13,395 bases of DNA from Ilumatobacter sp. (GTDB taxonomy: Bacteria > Actinomycetota > Acidimicrobiia > Acidimicrobiales > Ilumatobacteraceae), in contig JABJAB010000043.1 of NCBI GenBank assembly GCA_018666235.1, positions 1 through 13,395 on the forward strand, written 5' to 3'. The notes under the pieces are model-generated. The model worked only from the letters and a program-made list of their open reading frames with translations, was not told where the DNA came from and did not search any database. Position numbers and translations under genes: made by a program. Numbering within the stretch: position 1 is the stretch's first letter; each line of letters starts with the position of its first letter. This document shows positions 6,486 to 13,395 of the stretch, piece after piece.

Positions 6486-7678
6486 TTGGCGCTGCAGGCG
6501 TCGATCACGATGAGGTCATGCCACCAGAGGCGCTCGAAGAAGCTGACGTCACCGCCGATCTGACCGATGGTGCGGTCGCCATCGATCGACTCAAACGTGG
6601 CGCGTTCGGCGGCGCTCGCGAACAACACCAGGTCGGGGTATGTGTGCGCCCGATTCAACAGCGCCGCCCCAACACCAACAGGAAGCTTGTCGTCAATGAT
6701 GGCAGCGGTGGTCACACGATGCGGGACGAAGCCCTGCCAGTCGGAGTCTTCGAACCCCTGCTCGAAACGCGGGTCGTCGTCACGGACGGCGATCAGACTG
6801 TGCCGCACCATCGTGCCTCTGAACAGCTCAAGTGCTGCGAACTGTTCCTGTGGCGGGAGTGACGCGAGCTGTCGGCCATGCGGAAGCTCACTCACCACCC
6901 CACAATGCGGGCGGTACGGCGCCTGGCGCACCCACCGACGGAATTGAAGACCGCTCGCGTCGAGCAGGTCGAACACCTCCGGCACCGAATAGGTCCGCTC
7001 GCGGGGGTTGAGGAGTGCATCCGCCAAGGCGTCGTCGTCGGCGAAGTCGGGTGTGTTGCGCAGCAGGTGCCCGATCGGGTGTCCCACCGGCAGCTCTCTC
7101 AGCACTGCGACGAGGTCATCGATTGCGCCGACCTCGGGTTGCACATCCAACATTCGGCAGTACTCCTGGATCATCGCCACACCGGTTCGGCCATAACGCG
7201 CGTAGAGCATCAGATCGATGACACCCGACGGCGCGAGCACCGAGCGAAGTGCTGCGAGACCAACGGCGGGATCATCAAGGTGGTGAAGCACGCCGGTACA
7301 GACAATGTGGTCGAAGGAGGCGCCCAGACTGGCAACGTCTTCGATGGGGAGCTGATGCACAGCAAGGTTCGTCAACTCGTGGCGGGCCGCGAGTTCGAGC
7401 GTCGCTCGAATACTTGCAGCGCTGACGTCAATCCCGACCACGCGAGCGCGCGGATAGCGGGCGGCGTACTTCGCTGCCTGCGAGGTGCCACACCCAGCGA
7501 CGAGAATCGAGTGATCATCACGAAACGGGCTCGTGGGCCAGAGACGGAAGTGCTCGATTCGTCGGCGAGAACCATCGGACCACGCTCGGCGATACGCATC
7601 GAGGTCATCGATCGGCGGTGGGTAGGGGTGTTCGTCGTAGAACCGCGAAACAGAGTCATCACCGGGAGTCGCATTCAT
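6482..7678 (-). CDS. Class I SAM-dependent methyltransferase with C-terminal extension
   Basis: The protein has 398 residues from ATG 7678, chosen because it forms an ATGA overlap with the upstream gene. A TTG at 7702 in the same frame would add 8 residues. The N-terminus has FYDEHPYPPPIDDLDAYR, a conserved-looking lead-in to the methyltransferase fold. Motif I is ILVAGCGTSQAA (58-69), the ribose-binding acidic residue is D84 (VVGIDVS), and VCTGVLHHLDDP (126-137) is the motif IV region. A further 200 or so residues follow (from about 190), including MVRHSLIAVRDD. This is long for a stand-alone methyltransferase and may select the substrate or form a second domain. It is the last gene of the sulfatase operon. 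The substrate (small molecule, lipid or RNA) cannot be told. Its stop overlaps that of the convergent receptor gene. Confidence 0.85.
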   Translation of the reverse strand: MNATPGDDSVSRFYDEHPYPPPIDDLDAYRRAWSDGSRRRIEHFRLWPTSPFRDDHSILVAGCGTSQAAKYAARYPRARVVGIDVSAASIRATLELAARHELTNLAVHQLPIEDVASLGASFDHIVCTGVLHHLDDPAVGLAALRSVLAPSGVIDLMLYARYGRTGVAMIQEYCRMLDVQPEVGAIDDLVAVLRELPVGHPIGHLLRNTPDFADDDALADALLNPRERTYSVPEVFDLLDASGLQFRRWVRQAPYRPHCGVVSELPHGRQLASLPPQEQFAALELFRGTMVRHSLIAVRDDDPRFEQGFEDSDWQGFVPHRVTTAAIIDDKLPVGVGAALLNRAHTYPDLVLFASAAERATFESIDGDRTIGQIGGDVSFFERLWWHDLIVIDACSAN

Positions 7679-8604
7679 CGCGTTGGAAAGATTCTGTTCC
7701 AATCGTCACGCATGCTGATCTGCGTCCAGCCCAGTCGATCAGCGCTGTCGGTCACGCGCTCGGCAGCAACGAAGCTTCCGGCTTCGCTCTCATACGCGTA
7801 TTCGCGGTCAGCATCGTCGTGGTTGACCAGGATGGCGAGACGGGGACCGTCACCCGTGCTGGTGTACTCGAGCATCTCGGCATCTCCGGGCGAGTTCCCC
7901 GCTGCAAGCGTTGGCCGACGGCCGAGGGCAATCTGGATGTTGTCGATCTTGGCGGCACCCTCGTTCACACCACCCTGTGCATCGGTTGTCCGCAGCAGCA
8001 CGGCGCGACCATCACGGCGCTCGAACGCATAGGACACGAGCGTGCCGACCACGCGTTCCTGCGGGACGCCGTAGACGCGTTGGCTGATCGCTCGAACGAA
8101 CTCTGTGCCGCCACCGCTGACAATGCAGTTCGTGAATCCACGACGCTCGAGTTCGGACATCAGTTCCAACATCGGCTGGTACACCATCTGGTCGTACCGC
8201 AGGCCGTGGTCGGGATGTCTGGTTTCGGCGAAGAATGCACGCACGCACGACTCGAACGCTTCAGGCTCGATGCCTTCGAACAATCCGAGCAGCGCGCCAG
8301 CAACGCGAGGCAACCCGAACTCCGTCACCGTCGCCATGTCACCGCTCAGAACGGCAGCGAATTCGGGAACATCACGCAGCACAGGACGCTGCTCGACGCT
8401 CTGCTGGAGCTGCCAGACGAAAAAGTCGAGCTGGGTGTATCGCGGCTTCTCGCACCACAGCGTGCCATCGTTGTCATACACCGCCAGCCGATTCTCCGGC
8501 GCAATGTCATCGGTGGCCTCGAGGAAATCGAGCAGGGCCGAACGGGTCGCACCATCGCGCCAGGAAGGAAGGAGACGTTCGTTCGTCGAGTGCTCATTCA
8601 TCAC
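7675..8604 (-). CDS. HAD-superfamily hydrolase, phosphoserine-phosphatase-like
   Basis: This 309-residue protein has all four HAD motifs. Motif I is VYDNDGTLW (nucleophile D44, acid/base D46), motif II is CIVSGGGTEF (S163), the motif III Lys is in GAAKIDNIQ (K219), and motif IV is GNSPGDAEML (N237, D241). The DNDGTLW variant and the large insert between motifs I and II (about 52-155, probably the cap) resemble the 'haloacid dehalogenase-like hydrolase' group related to SerB. No signal peptide or membrane segment is seen, so it should be cytosolic. Start GTG 8604 has GGGAGG ten bases upstream and overlaps the preceding stop (GTGA); ATG 8601, the next codon, is the alternative. A phosphate-ester substrate is likely but not identifiable. 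Placement between FGE and the methyltransferase suggests a step in the same pathway. Confidence 0.88.
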   Translation of the reverse strand: MMNEHSTNERLLPSWRDGATRSALLDFLEATDDIAPENRLAVYDNDGTLWCEKPRYTQLDFFVWQLQQSVEQRPVLRDVPEFAAVLSGDMATVTEFGLPRVAGALLGLFEGIEPEAFESCVRAFFAETRHPDHGLRYDQMVYQPMLELMSELERRGFTNCIVSGGGTEFVRAISQRVYGVPQERVVGTLVSYAFERRDGRAVLLRTTDAQGGVNEGAAKIDNIQIALGRRPTLAAGNSPGDAEMLEYTSTGDGPRLAILVNHDDADREYAYESEAGSFVAAERVTDSADRLGWTQISMRDDWNRIFPTR

Positions 8605-9566
8605 GCTTCAACACCCTCCCGTGACACCGTGCGAAACCCCACGTGACTCATCCCGGTGTCGATCATCTGTGGTCGCCGCGCAGCCGGACGGTAGCGCTGG
8701 CAGTAATTGTCAGCACACAGAAAGGACCCGCCCTTGATCACGCGTCGAGGAATCGAGAACTGCGGCTGGCCGGGATCGAAGCTCGATTCGACACTAGGTC
8801 CCCGCGGATTGGCGGGCACGCAGCACGCTGTCTCGGCATCTGCGAGGTGCCCATCCGCGTACCAGTCGGTGGTCCACTCCCACACGTTGCCTGCCATCTC
8901 GTACAAACCGAGGGCGTTCGGTGGATACGAACCAACCGGTGCCGTGCCTGCGAACCCATCGGCTTCATTGTTGCGCCAAGGAAAATCGCCCTGCCAGAAG
9001 TTCGCGAGATACCTTCCCCCCGGCACAGCGTCGTCGCCCCAGATGAAGGCGGTGCCGTCAGCGCCGGCACGCGCTGCGTACTCCCACTCCGCTTCGGTTG
9101 GCAGGTCCTCACCAGCCCATTGGGCGTACGCCAGCGCATCTTCGAACGCGACGTGCACGACTGGATGGTCACGACGATTCTCGATGGTGCTGCCGGGCCC
9201 CTCGGGGCGATGCCAGCATGCTCCAGGTGTCCAGGTCCACCACTGGCTGATGTGGCCGAGGTCGACCGGTCCCTGCGTCATCGTGAAGACGAGCGAACCG
9301 GGGACGAGATTCTCGGCGGGGGCGCCCGGGAATTCAGCTGGGTCGAGGGGTCGCTCGGCCACCGTCAGGTAACCCGTGGCATCAACGAAAACTGCGTAGT
9401 CGCGGTTGGTGACGCTCATGGCGCGCACCGAGAATGGGCCGACGGTGACGCGGTGCACCGGTGCTTCCTCCGGGTAGTGATCGTCAGATCCCATCCGGAA
9501 CGTTCCTCCCGGAACGGGCACCATCGCTTTGATCTGCTGGGCCGGTGGACGCGCCCCATTGCTCAT
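8601..9566 (-). CDS. Formylglycine-generating enzyme (sulfatase maturase), SUMF1/FGE-sulfatase family
   Basis: The protein has 321 residues from ATG 9566. The frame is open further upstream to 9818, but that part overlaps the sulfatase and is of low-complexity shadow character; ATG 9566 forms an ATGA overlap with the sulfatase stop. Family landmarks are MVPVPGGTFRMGSDDHYPEE (15-34), PVVHVAFEDALAYAQWAGEDLPTEAEWEYAAR (135-166), LYEMAGNVWEWTTDWY (221-236) and GGSFLCADNYCQRYRPAARR (279-298), then HVGFRTV. The cysteines of the last block (C284, C289) match the copper-binding active-site pair of aerobic FGE, which distinguishes it from EgtB/PvdO-type relatives lacking them. It would oxidise C55 of the neighbouring sulfatase to formylglycine using oxygen. 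No signal peptide is seen, so maturation is cytosolic. Function is well supported by the motifs and the neighbour. Confidence 0.93.
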   Translation of the reverse strand: MSNGARPPAQQIKAMVPVPGGTFRMGSDDHYPEEAPVHRVTVGPFSVRAMSVTNRDYAVFVDATGYLTVAERPLDPAEFPGAPAENLVPGSLVFTMTQGPVDLGHISQWWTWTPGACWHRPEGPGSTIENRRDHPVVHVAFEDALAYAQWAGEDLPTEAEWEYAARAGADGTAFIWGDDAVPGGRYLANFWQGDFPWRNNEADGFAGTAPVGSYPPNALGLYEMAGNVWEWTTDWYADGHLADAETACCVPANPRGPSVESSFDPGQPQFSIPRRVIKGGSFLCADNYCQRYRPAARRPQMIDTGMSHVGFRTVSREGVEA

Positions 9567-11053
9567 GAGCTTGCGATGCCTGCCTGGAGCTTGGCGAGCA
9601 TCGCACTTACGTTGAAGCTCGAAGATTCCTGGCGAGGCGGGAAATCGACCAGGGACGCCGCCATCTGCATGACGTAAGCCTGAGCAGGAACCAGGAGGTA
9701 TGCGTGGCTGATCATCCAGTCGTAATACGTGTTGGACGTGATGTCGGCGCGTTCGAACGGATCCGTCCGCAGGTTGAAGATTTTTGGCACCCGCAGTTCG
9801 GTGAACGGTTCCGCCCACACGCGCAGCGTGCCCTCCGCGCGCTGCTCAAGGAACAGGATCTTCCAGTTGCTGAATCGCAGCGCCATCAGGTCGCCGTCGT
9901 CAGATACGTAGAAGAAATGCTCTCGCTCGCTCTTGTCGGCCTCACCGATCAAGTACGGCAGTTGGTTGTACCCATCGAGATGCACCTTGTATTCCGTGCC
10001 GTTCAAGTCCTTGCCTGCCTGTAACTCCTCACAGATGTCGGGGGCTCCTGCGGCAGCGAGAAACGTGGGGAACCAGTCGCCGTGGCTCACGATGCCATTG
10101 AGCACGATGCCAGCATCGATCTTGTCCGGCCATCGGACCAGCGCAGGCACGCGGAACGCACCTTCCCACGACGAGTTCTTCTCGTTTCTGAATGGGGTCA
10201 TACCGGCATCGGGCCACGTGTTCATGTGTACGCCGTTGTCGGTGCTGTAGACAACAATGGTGTCCTCGGCCAGGCCGAGTTCGTCGAGCAAGTCAAGCAT
10301 TGAGCCGATGCGCTTGTCGTGCTCGACCATCGCATCGTGATACTCGGACTGCCAGCGTCCGGCCTGTCCGCGGATCTCGTCGGCGATGTGTGTGCGGAAG
10401 TGCATGCCCGTGGTGTTGAACCAGACAAAAAACGGCGTGTCAGCGTCTGCGGCGTCTTTGATGAAGCGCTGTGCTTCGGGGATGATCTCGTCGTCGACGG
10501 TCTCCATCCGCTTCTTGGTGAGCGGCCCCGTGTCCTCGATGCGCCCATCTGCATAGCTGTGAATGACCCCGCGCGGTCCGAATCGCTCGCGGAAGTTCGG
10601 GAAGTCTTCTTCCGTCGGATAGTCGGGATCTTCTGGTTCTTCCTCTGCGTTCAGGTGGTACAGATTGCCAAAGAATTCATCAAAGCCGTGGTTGGTCGGC
10701 AGGAACTCGTCGCGGTCCCCGAAGTGGTTCTTGCCGAACTGTCCGGTTGCGTAGCCCTGGGCCTTGAGTGCAGTGGCGATCGTGGGATCTTCGTCGCGGA
10801 GTCCCAAATCGGCGCCGGGCATACCCACCTTGGTCAGCCCGGTGCGATACGGGTTCTGGCCCGTGATGAATGCAGCTCGACCCGCGGTGCAGCTCTGTTC
10901 ACCGTAGTAATCGGTGAACATCGCACCTTCTTTGGCGATCCGGTCGATGTTCGGCGTCTGGTATCCCATCAGACCATTCGAATAGCAACTCAGGTTGCTG
11001 ATACCTATGTCATCGCCCCACAACACCAGAACGTTCGGCTGTCCGTTTGGCAT
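9563..11053 (-). CDS. Formylglycine-dependent sulfatase (arylsulfatase family), cytosolic
   Basis: This 496-residue type I sulfatase has metal-binding D14/D15 (LWGDDIG) and signature SCTAGRAAFITG with C55 as the formylglycine precursor and R59. Further active-site candidates are K108/H110 (GQFGKNHFGD), H218 (TTGMHF), D272/N273 (YSTDNGVH) and K292 (RNEKNSSWEGAFRVP). The signature is CxAxR rather than the commonest CxPxR; this variant occurs in bacterial arylsulfatase-like proteins. Family members hydrolyse sulfate esters; some relatives act on phosphonates or phosphate esters. The N-terminus (MPNGQPNVLVLWGDD) begins directly with the catalytic fold, so there is no signal peptide, implying imported or intracellular substrate. 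It is the first gene of the operon, with the RBS AAGGGGA close upstream and its maturase overlapping its 3' end. The substrate is unknown. Confidence 0.93.
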   Translation of the reverse strand: MPNGQPNVLVLWGDDIGISNLSCYSNGLMGYQTPNIDRIAKEGAMFTDYYGEQSCTAGRAAFITGQNPYRTGLTKVGMPGADLGLRDEDPTIATALKAQGYATGQFGKNHFGDRDEFLPTNHGFDEFFGNLYHLNAEEEPEDPDYPTEEDFPNFRERFGPRGVIHSYADGRIEDTGPLTKKRMETVDDEIIPEAQRFIKDAADADTPFFVWFNTTGMHFRTHIADEIRGQAGRWQSEYHDAMVEHDKRIGSMLDLLDELGLAEDTIVVYSTDNGVHMNTWPDAGMTPFRNEKNSSWEGAFRVPALVRWPDKIDAGIVLNGIVSHGDWFPTFLAAAGAPDICEELQAGKDLNGTEYKVHLDGYNQLPYLIGEADKSEREHFFYVSDDGDLMALRFSNWKILFLEQRAEGTLRVWAEPFTELRVPKIFNLRTDPFERADITSNTYYDWMISHAYLLVPAQAYVMQMAASLVDFPPRQESSSFNVSAMLAKLQAGIASS

Positions 11054-11057
11054 GGTT

Positions 11058-11064
11058 TCCCCTT
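11058..11064 (-). promoter_or_regulatory. Ribosome binding site of the sulfatase
   Basis: The minus strand reads AAGGGGA a few bases before ATG 11053, the strongest Shine-Dalgarno in this operon. It supports the start and the view that the sulfatase leads a new transcript. No clear -10/-35 pair was found in 11065-11141. Confidence 0.55.
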
Positions 11065-11121
11065 GTTCGAGTTCTAAGACGGAATGTAACCCATGAGCTC
11101 ACGTCGCGGCGATCAGTTCGA

Positions 11122-11135
11122 GCGCTCCGGAGCGC
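11122..11135. terminator. 14-bp palindrome between the HerA-like gene and the sulfatase; weak terminator or operator
   Basis: GCGCTCCGGAGCGC is a perfect 14-bp palindrome 6 bases after the HerA-like gene's TAA stop. As RNA it can form a 5-bp stem with a CCGG loop, without a T-run. It could end the HerA-like transcript or be an operator for the sulfatase operon, whose start is about 70 bases further on. Sequence alone does not decide. Confidence 0.3.
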
Positions 11136-11141
11136 CGGCCG

Positions 11142-12584
11142 TTATCGAGCCCACGTTGACGGAACGTCGCTGCCGCCTTCGCGCGTCAACCTGCTCCCGC
11201 TCTTGAACAGCAATGGATCCGGTGCGATCTTGCCGGCAGCCAACCCCTCCCCGAGTCCGAACCCTGCAGCCAGGTCGATCAAGCCCTTGGGCGCATACGA
11301 GAAGGTGTCGGACAGGCTCTGGAGGTCCGACACCGAGTTCATCTTCATCAGCAACAGGTTGTCGCACTGGGAGATCACGTTCTGGTGCACCTTGGATGGC
11401 CGCTGCGTCGACAGCAGTAGGTACAGGCCATACTTTCGGCCTTCGCTCGCGATACGGACAACCGTCTCGGTCGCCAACGCCTGGTTGCTATCGGACGGGT
11501 TCTGCGGGCACACGTTGTGCGCTTCGTCAATGACAATGATCATCGGCTCGCGGTCGCGTCGGCGATCCCAGAGGTGGGTCAGCAGCGCAGCTGAGGCAAT
11601 GGATGCCTCAGTTGACGACGGCAAGCTGCCGGTGTCTGCGACCATCATCCGCCAACCGGAGGACAGCTGCTCGAGCACCGGTTCGTCATCACCGGCCCAG
11701 ATCGCTTGTTCTTGGATGCCAAGGTTGTCGATTCGCAGGCCAAGGCGCCGTGCGTCGTCGTTGAACGTCGACCTGATCTTTGTCATCACGTCATCGAGGG
11801 TGAACCCTTCACTACCGAGGTCCCGGACGATGCGGACATACGCGTTGTACTCCTCGGCATCGGCAATCGGGTCGAGGCCGAGCACCATCGTCTGTTGCCG
11901 GAACGACAGTCGGCCGAACAGCACCTGCATCCGTTTGTCGGCGTGCTCGCCACCAAAGACGTGGATCCCCGCCGCAAGAGCCTCGTATCGCCGTGCCAGT
12001 TGTTGGTATTCGGATTCGGAGAACCCGGTGGATTCTCTGTTCTGCACCGACCCGAGGTTGACGTAGTCGGAATTCGGGTCGATGACACACATCTTGATGT
12101 CAGTTTCAAGCAGAAGTCGCTCAAGGATCACGCCCAGGGTGTACGTCTTTCCCGAGCCAGACTGCCCGCAGAGAAACGTGTGGCGTCCGAATCCTGCTGG
12201 GTTCAGCTGTGCTGCAACCCCACGCGGACGCTGGAGCTCACCGAGCGCCACTCCGGACGACCCGATGCTCGATGAAAGATGTGCTGCCACGAGCTCAGGG
12301 GCTGCCGCTGCGACGGCCCCATCACCGAAGACGTCGGAGTGGTCGAGGCCGGTGAACTCTTCGTCAACAAGCTGCGACAACAGCCGACCGCGCCCTGAGA
12401 TCGCCGAAACGGCGGCGGAGTCCGAGGCAGCAATACCTGCGCCAAGGCTTGAGTCAAGCACCTGGCCGAGGTAGGTGCCATTCTCGGTTTCAATGGTGAC
12501 GTAGGAACCGATTGGTGCCGCGTTCGCGAGGCGCGATTCGAAGCTGAACGTGCGCCCGTCGATCGAATACGCATGAGCGGTCAT
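11142..12584 (-). CDS. HerA/DUF87-like hexameric P-loop ATPase
   Basis: The protein has 480 residues. The N-terminal region (1-50; PIGSYVTIETENGTYLGQVL) looks like the small beta-barrel (HAS-barrel) of HerA proteins. The ATPase core has Walker A GQSGSGKT (140-147), a downstream CVIDPNSDY (166-174), Walker B PMIIVIDEAHN (347-357) and LLLSTQRPSKVHQNVISQCD (389-408), with the sensor and arginine-finger block typical of HerA/FtsK-like motors. Such proteins form hexamers that move DNA, often with the nuclease NurA in repair or with other nucleases in defence. No nuclease partner is encoded beside it; the neighbours are a YihY membrane protein upstream and the sulfatase downstream, each separated by a gap and a possible terminator. 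ATG 12584 has no clear Shine-Dalgarno. Family assignment is firm; the role is open. Confidence 0.9.
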   Translation of the reverse strand: MTAHAYSIDGRTFSFESRLANAAPIGSYVTIETENGTYLGQVLDSSLGAGIAASDSAAVSAISGRGRLLSQLVDEEFTGLDHSDVFGDGAVAAAAPELVAAHLSSSIGSSGVALGELQRPRGVAAQLNPAGFGRHTFLCGQSGSGKTYTLGVILERLLLETDIKMCVIDPNSDYVNLGSVQNRESTGFSESEYQQLARRYEALAAGIHVFGGEHADKRMQVLFGRLSFRQQTMVLGLDPIADAEEYNAYVRIVRDLGSEGFTLDDVMTKIRSTFNDDARRLGLRIDNLGIQEQAIWAGDDEPVLEQLSSGWRMMVADTGSLPSSTEASIASAALLTHLWDRRRDREPMIIVIDEAHNVCPQNPSDSNQALATETVVRIASEGRKYGLYLLLSTQRPSKVHQNVISQCDNLLLMKMNSVSDLQSLSDTFSYAPKGLIDLAAGFGLGEGLAAGKIAPDPLLFKSGSRLTREGGSDVPSTWAR

Positions 12585-12617
12585 GCAAAGTTCACTGCTG
12601 CTGGTCGGGACATTGCC

Positions 12618-12651
12618 GAATCATAGGGTCGCGCCGGCCAGCGACCGATTC
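12618..12651 (-). terminator. Stem-loop after the YihY-like gene; possible terminator
   Basis: On the minus strand GAATC then GGTCGC (12651-12641) pair with GCGACC (12632-12627) and, after a 4-base bulge, GATTC (12622-12618). The loop is 8 bases. The structure begins 6 bases past the TAA stop at 12658 and lies upstream of the HerA-like gene. No T-run follows, so the terminator role is uncertain; it resembles the hairpin at 45-88 in position and lack of a U-tract. Confidence 0.4.
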
Positions 12652-12657
12652 ATTGAA

Positions 12658-13395
12658 TTAGTGATTCGGATCCGCCGTGGGCAGCAGCCCCCGACGTGTG
12701 GTCAGCGTCTTGACCAGTTGGACGCCACCGAGCAGTATCTGCGCCTCGTAATAGACCCAGGACAACATTGCGAGCAGAGCCCCAAACGCCCCACCCAGTG
12801 ACGACCCGCCGAATCGGGTGAGGTACCACGAGATGGCCTGGGCACCGACCACCATGAGGAAGGCGGTGGCTAACGCCGAGGAAGCAGCGGGGATCCAAGG
12901 GGCGCGCACGGGCCCCACGTAGCGGAACAACAACGCCAATGCGATCGCCAGCGACGATGCTGAGACAACCCATCCAAGGAGCGCTGACGCCGTGCCGGCG
13001 ATCTCGATCGAACCCGGGACGAATCGCTCGATCACGCCGGTCACCGTCGACAGTGCCAACGCGGCAATCAGTGCGGCTCCAGTGACCAGCACCATCAGAA
13101 ACGAGATGAGGCGCCGCCTCACCGAGTTCCTCAGCCCGCTCCTCACCGGCACATTCCAAATCGTGTTGATCGCATCAACGAGAGCAAGAAAGACCAACGA
13201 CGACGCAAAGAGCAACGAGCCGGCACCGATGATCCCTAACGTCGATGTAACCGAACGGCGGTTCAGCTCCGTCGCAATGGACTGGCCAGCGGCGTCCGCT
13301 TCGACGATGCCCATCTGCTCAAGTCGATCCGTCAGGTAGCTCGCCATGTCGATGAGGCCGAACAATTGCTCAGCGAGCGCTGCGGTCAGCGCAAA
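12658..13395 (-). CDS. YihY/BrkB-family membrane protein, 5' end outside the window
   Basis: The reading frame is open to the window edge (upstream codons encode FALTAALAEQ before the TTG at 13365), so the N-terminus is missing and the TTG is unlikely to be the true start. About 245 residues are visible. Several membrane helices are evident. GAGSLLFASSLVFLALVDAINTIWNVP followed by SVRRRLISFLMVL is the characteristic central pattern of the YihY/virulence-factor BrkB family (once mislabelled ribonuclease BN). The later GGSSLGGAFGALLAMLSWVYYEAQILLGG is the conserved C-terminal pattern with the W-Y-Y-x-A-x-I helix. It is an integral inner-membrane protein, possibly a transporter, without an established biochemical role. 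The short hydrophilic tail ends at TAA 12658. It lies upstream of the HerA-like gene on the same strand, 73 bases apart. Confidence 0.88.
   Translation of the reverse strand, partial: FALTAALAEQLFGLIDMASYLTDRLEQMGIVEADAAGQSIATELNRRSVTSTLGIIGAGSLLFASSLVFLALVDAINTIWNVPVRSGLRNSVRRRLISFLMVLVTGAALIAALALSTVTGVIERFVPGSIEIAGTASALLGWVVSASSLAIALALLFRYVGPVRAPWIPAASSALATAFLMVVGAQAISWYLTRFGGSSLGGAFGALLAMLSWVYYEAQILLGGVQLVKTLTTRRGLLPTADPNH

Noticed and set aside
6878..9677. Chain of long plus-strand open frames (384, 342 and 344 codons) antisense to the sulfatase operon
   Set aside because: Their translations have no recognisable domains, are rich in Arg/His/Ala, and lie opposite clear enzymes with intact motifs. 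Long antisense frames are normal in high-GC DNA.
9567..9818. 84-codon N-terminal extension of the FGE frame
   Set aside because: It lies wholly within the sulfatase gene, has no family similarity, and ATG 9566 gives an ATGA overlap and the expected FGE N-terminus.
11047..12066. 339-codon plus-strand frame antisense to the HerA-like gene
   Set aside because: Ser/Arg-rich shadow translation with no motif; the minus strand encodes a clear P-loop ATPase.
11142..13395. HerA plus YihY as a two-gene defence system
   Set aside because: The genes are separated by 73 bases with a hairpin, YihY is a common housekeeping-type membrane protein, and there is no nuclease or mobile-element context.

Overview
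The window is high-GC, gene-dense bacterial DNA with GTG/TTG starts and 4-base stop/start overlaps. The mix of genes (SHOCT membrane protein, Cache-cyclase receptors, MscS channel with a cyclic-nucleotide-binding domain, formylglycine-type sulfatase with its own maturase, HerA-like ATPase, YihY membrane protein) fits a free-living actinobacterium, perhaps of the Acidimicrobiia. That taxonomic guess is inference only. There are no RNA genes, CRISPR arrays, insertion sequences or phage genes that I can see.

Layout. (1) 102-497 (-): small two-helix membrane protein with a SHOCT tail, followed by a strong compound hairpin (45-88). (2) 498-655: divergent intergenic region with a perfect 18-bp palindrome (524-541). 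(3) 656-6485 (+): a three-gene operon coupled by 4-base overlaps. A Cache-type receptor with a cyclase-homology domain is followed by an MscS channel with a C-terminal cyclic-nucleotide-binding domain, then by a second Cache-HAMP-cyclase-homology receptor paralogous to the first. (4) 6482-11053 (-): a four-gene operon in which every junction is a 4-base overlap: sulfatase, formylglycine-generating enzyme, HAD hydrolase, SAM methyltransferase. It converges on the receptor operon with stop codons overlapping. (5) 11142-12584 (-): HerA/DUF87-like ATPase. (6) 12658-13395 (-): YihY/BrkB-family membrane protein, cut by the window edge.

The most interesting unit is the receptor-channel-receptor operon. 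The arrangement suggests that two membrane sensors control an ion channel. By eye, both cyclase domains lack residues needed for class III catalysis: the first metal Asp and the Asn/Arg transition-state pair are gone in both, and the second metal Asp and the base-binding Asp are also gone in the second protein. The channel's nucleotide-binding cassette lacks the usual Glu. The unit may therefore signal by protein contact or by an unusual ligand rather than by simple cAMP synthesis and gating. The sulfatase operon looks like a self-contained catabolic or modification module: FGE would activate the sulfatase, and the phosphatase-like and methyltransferase genes are co-translated with it. Its substrate cannot be told from sequence.

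All alignments and residue assignments were made by eye without database searches.
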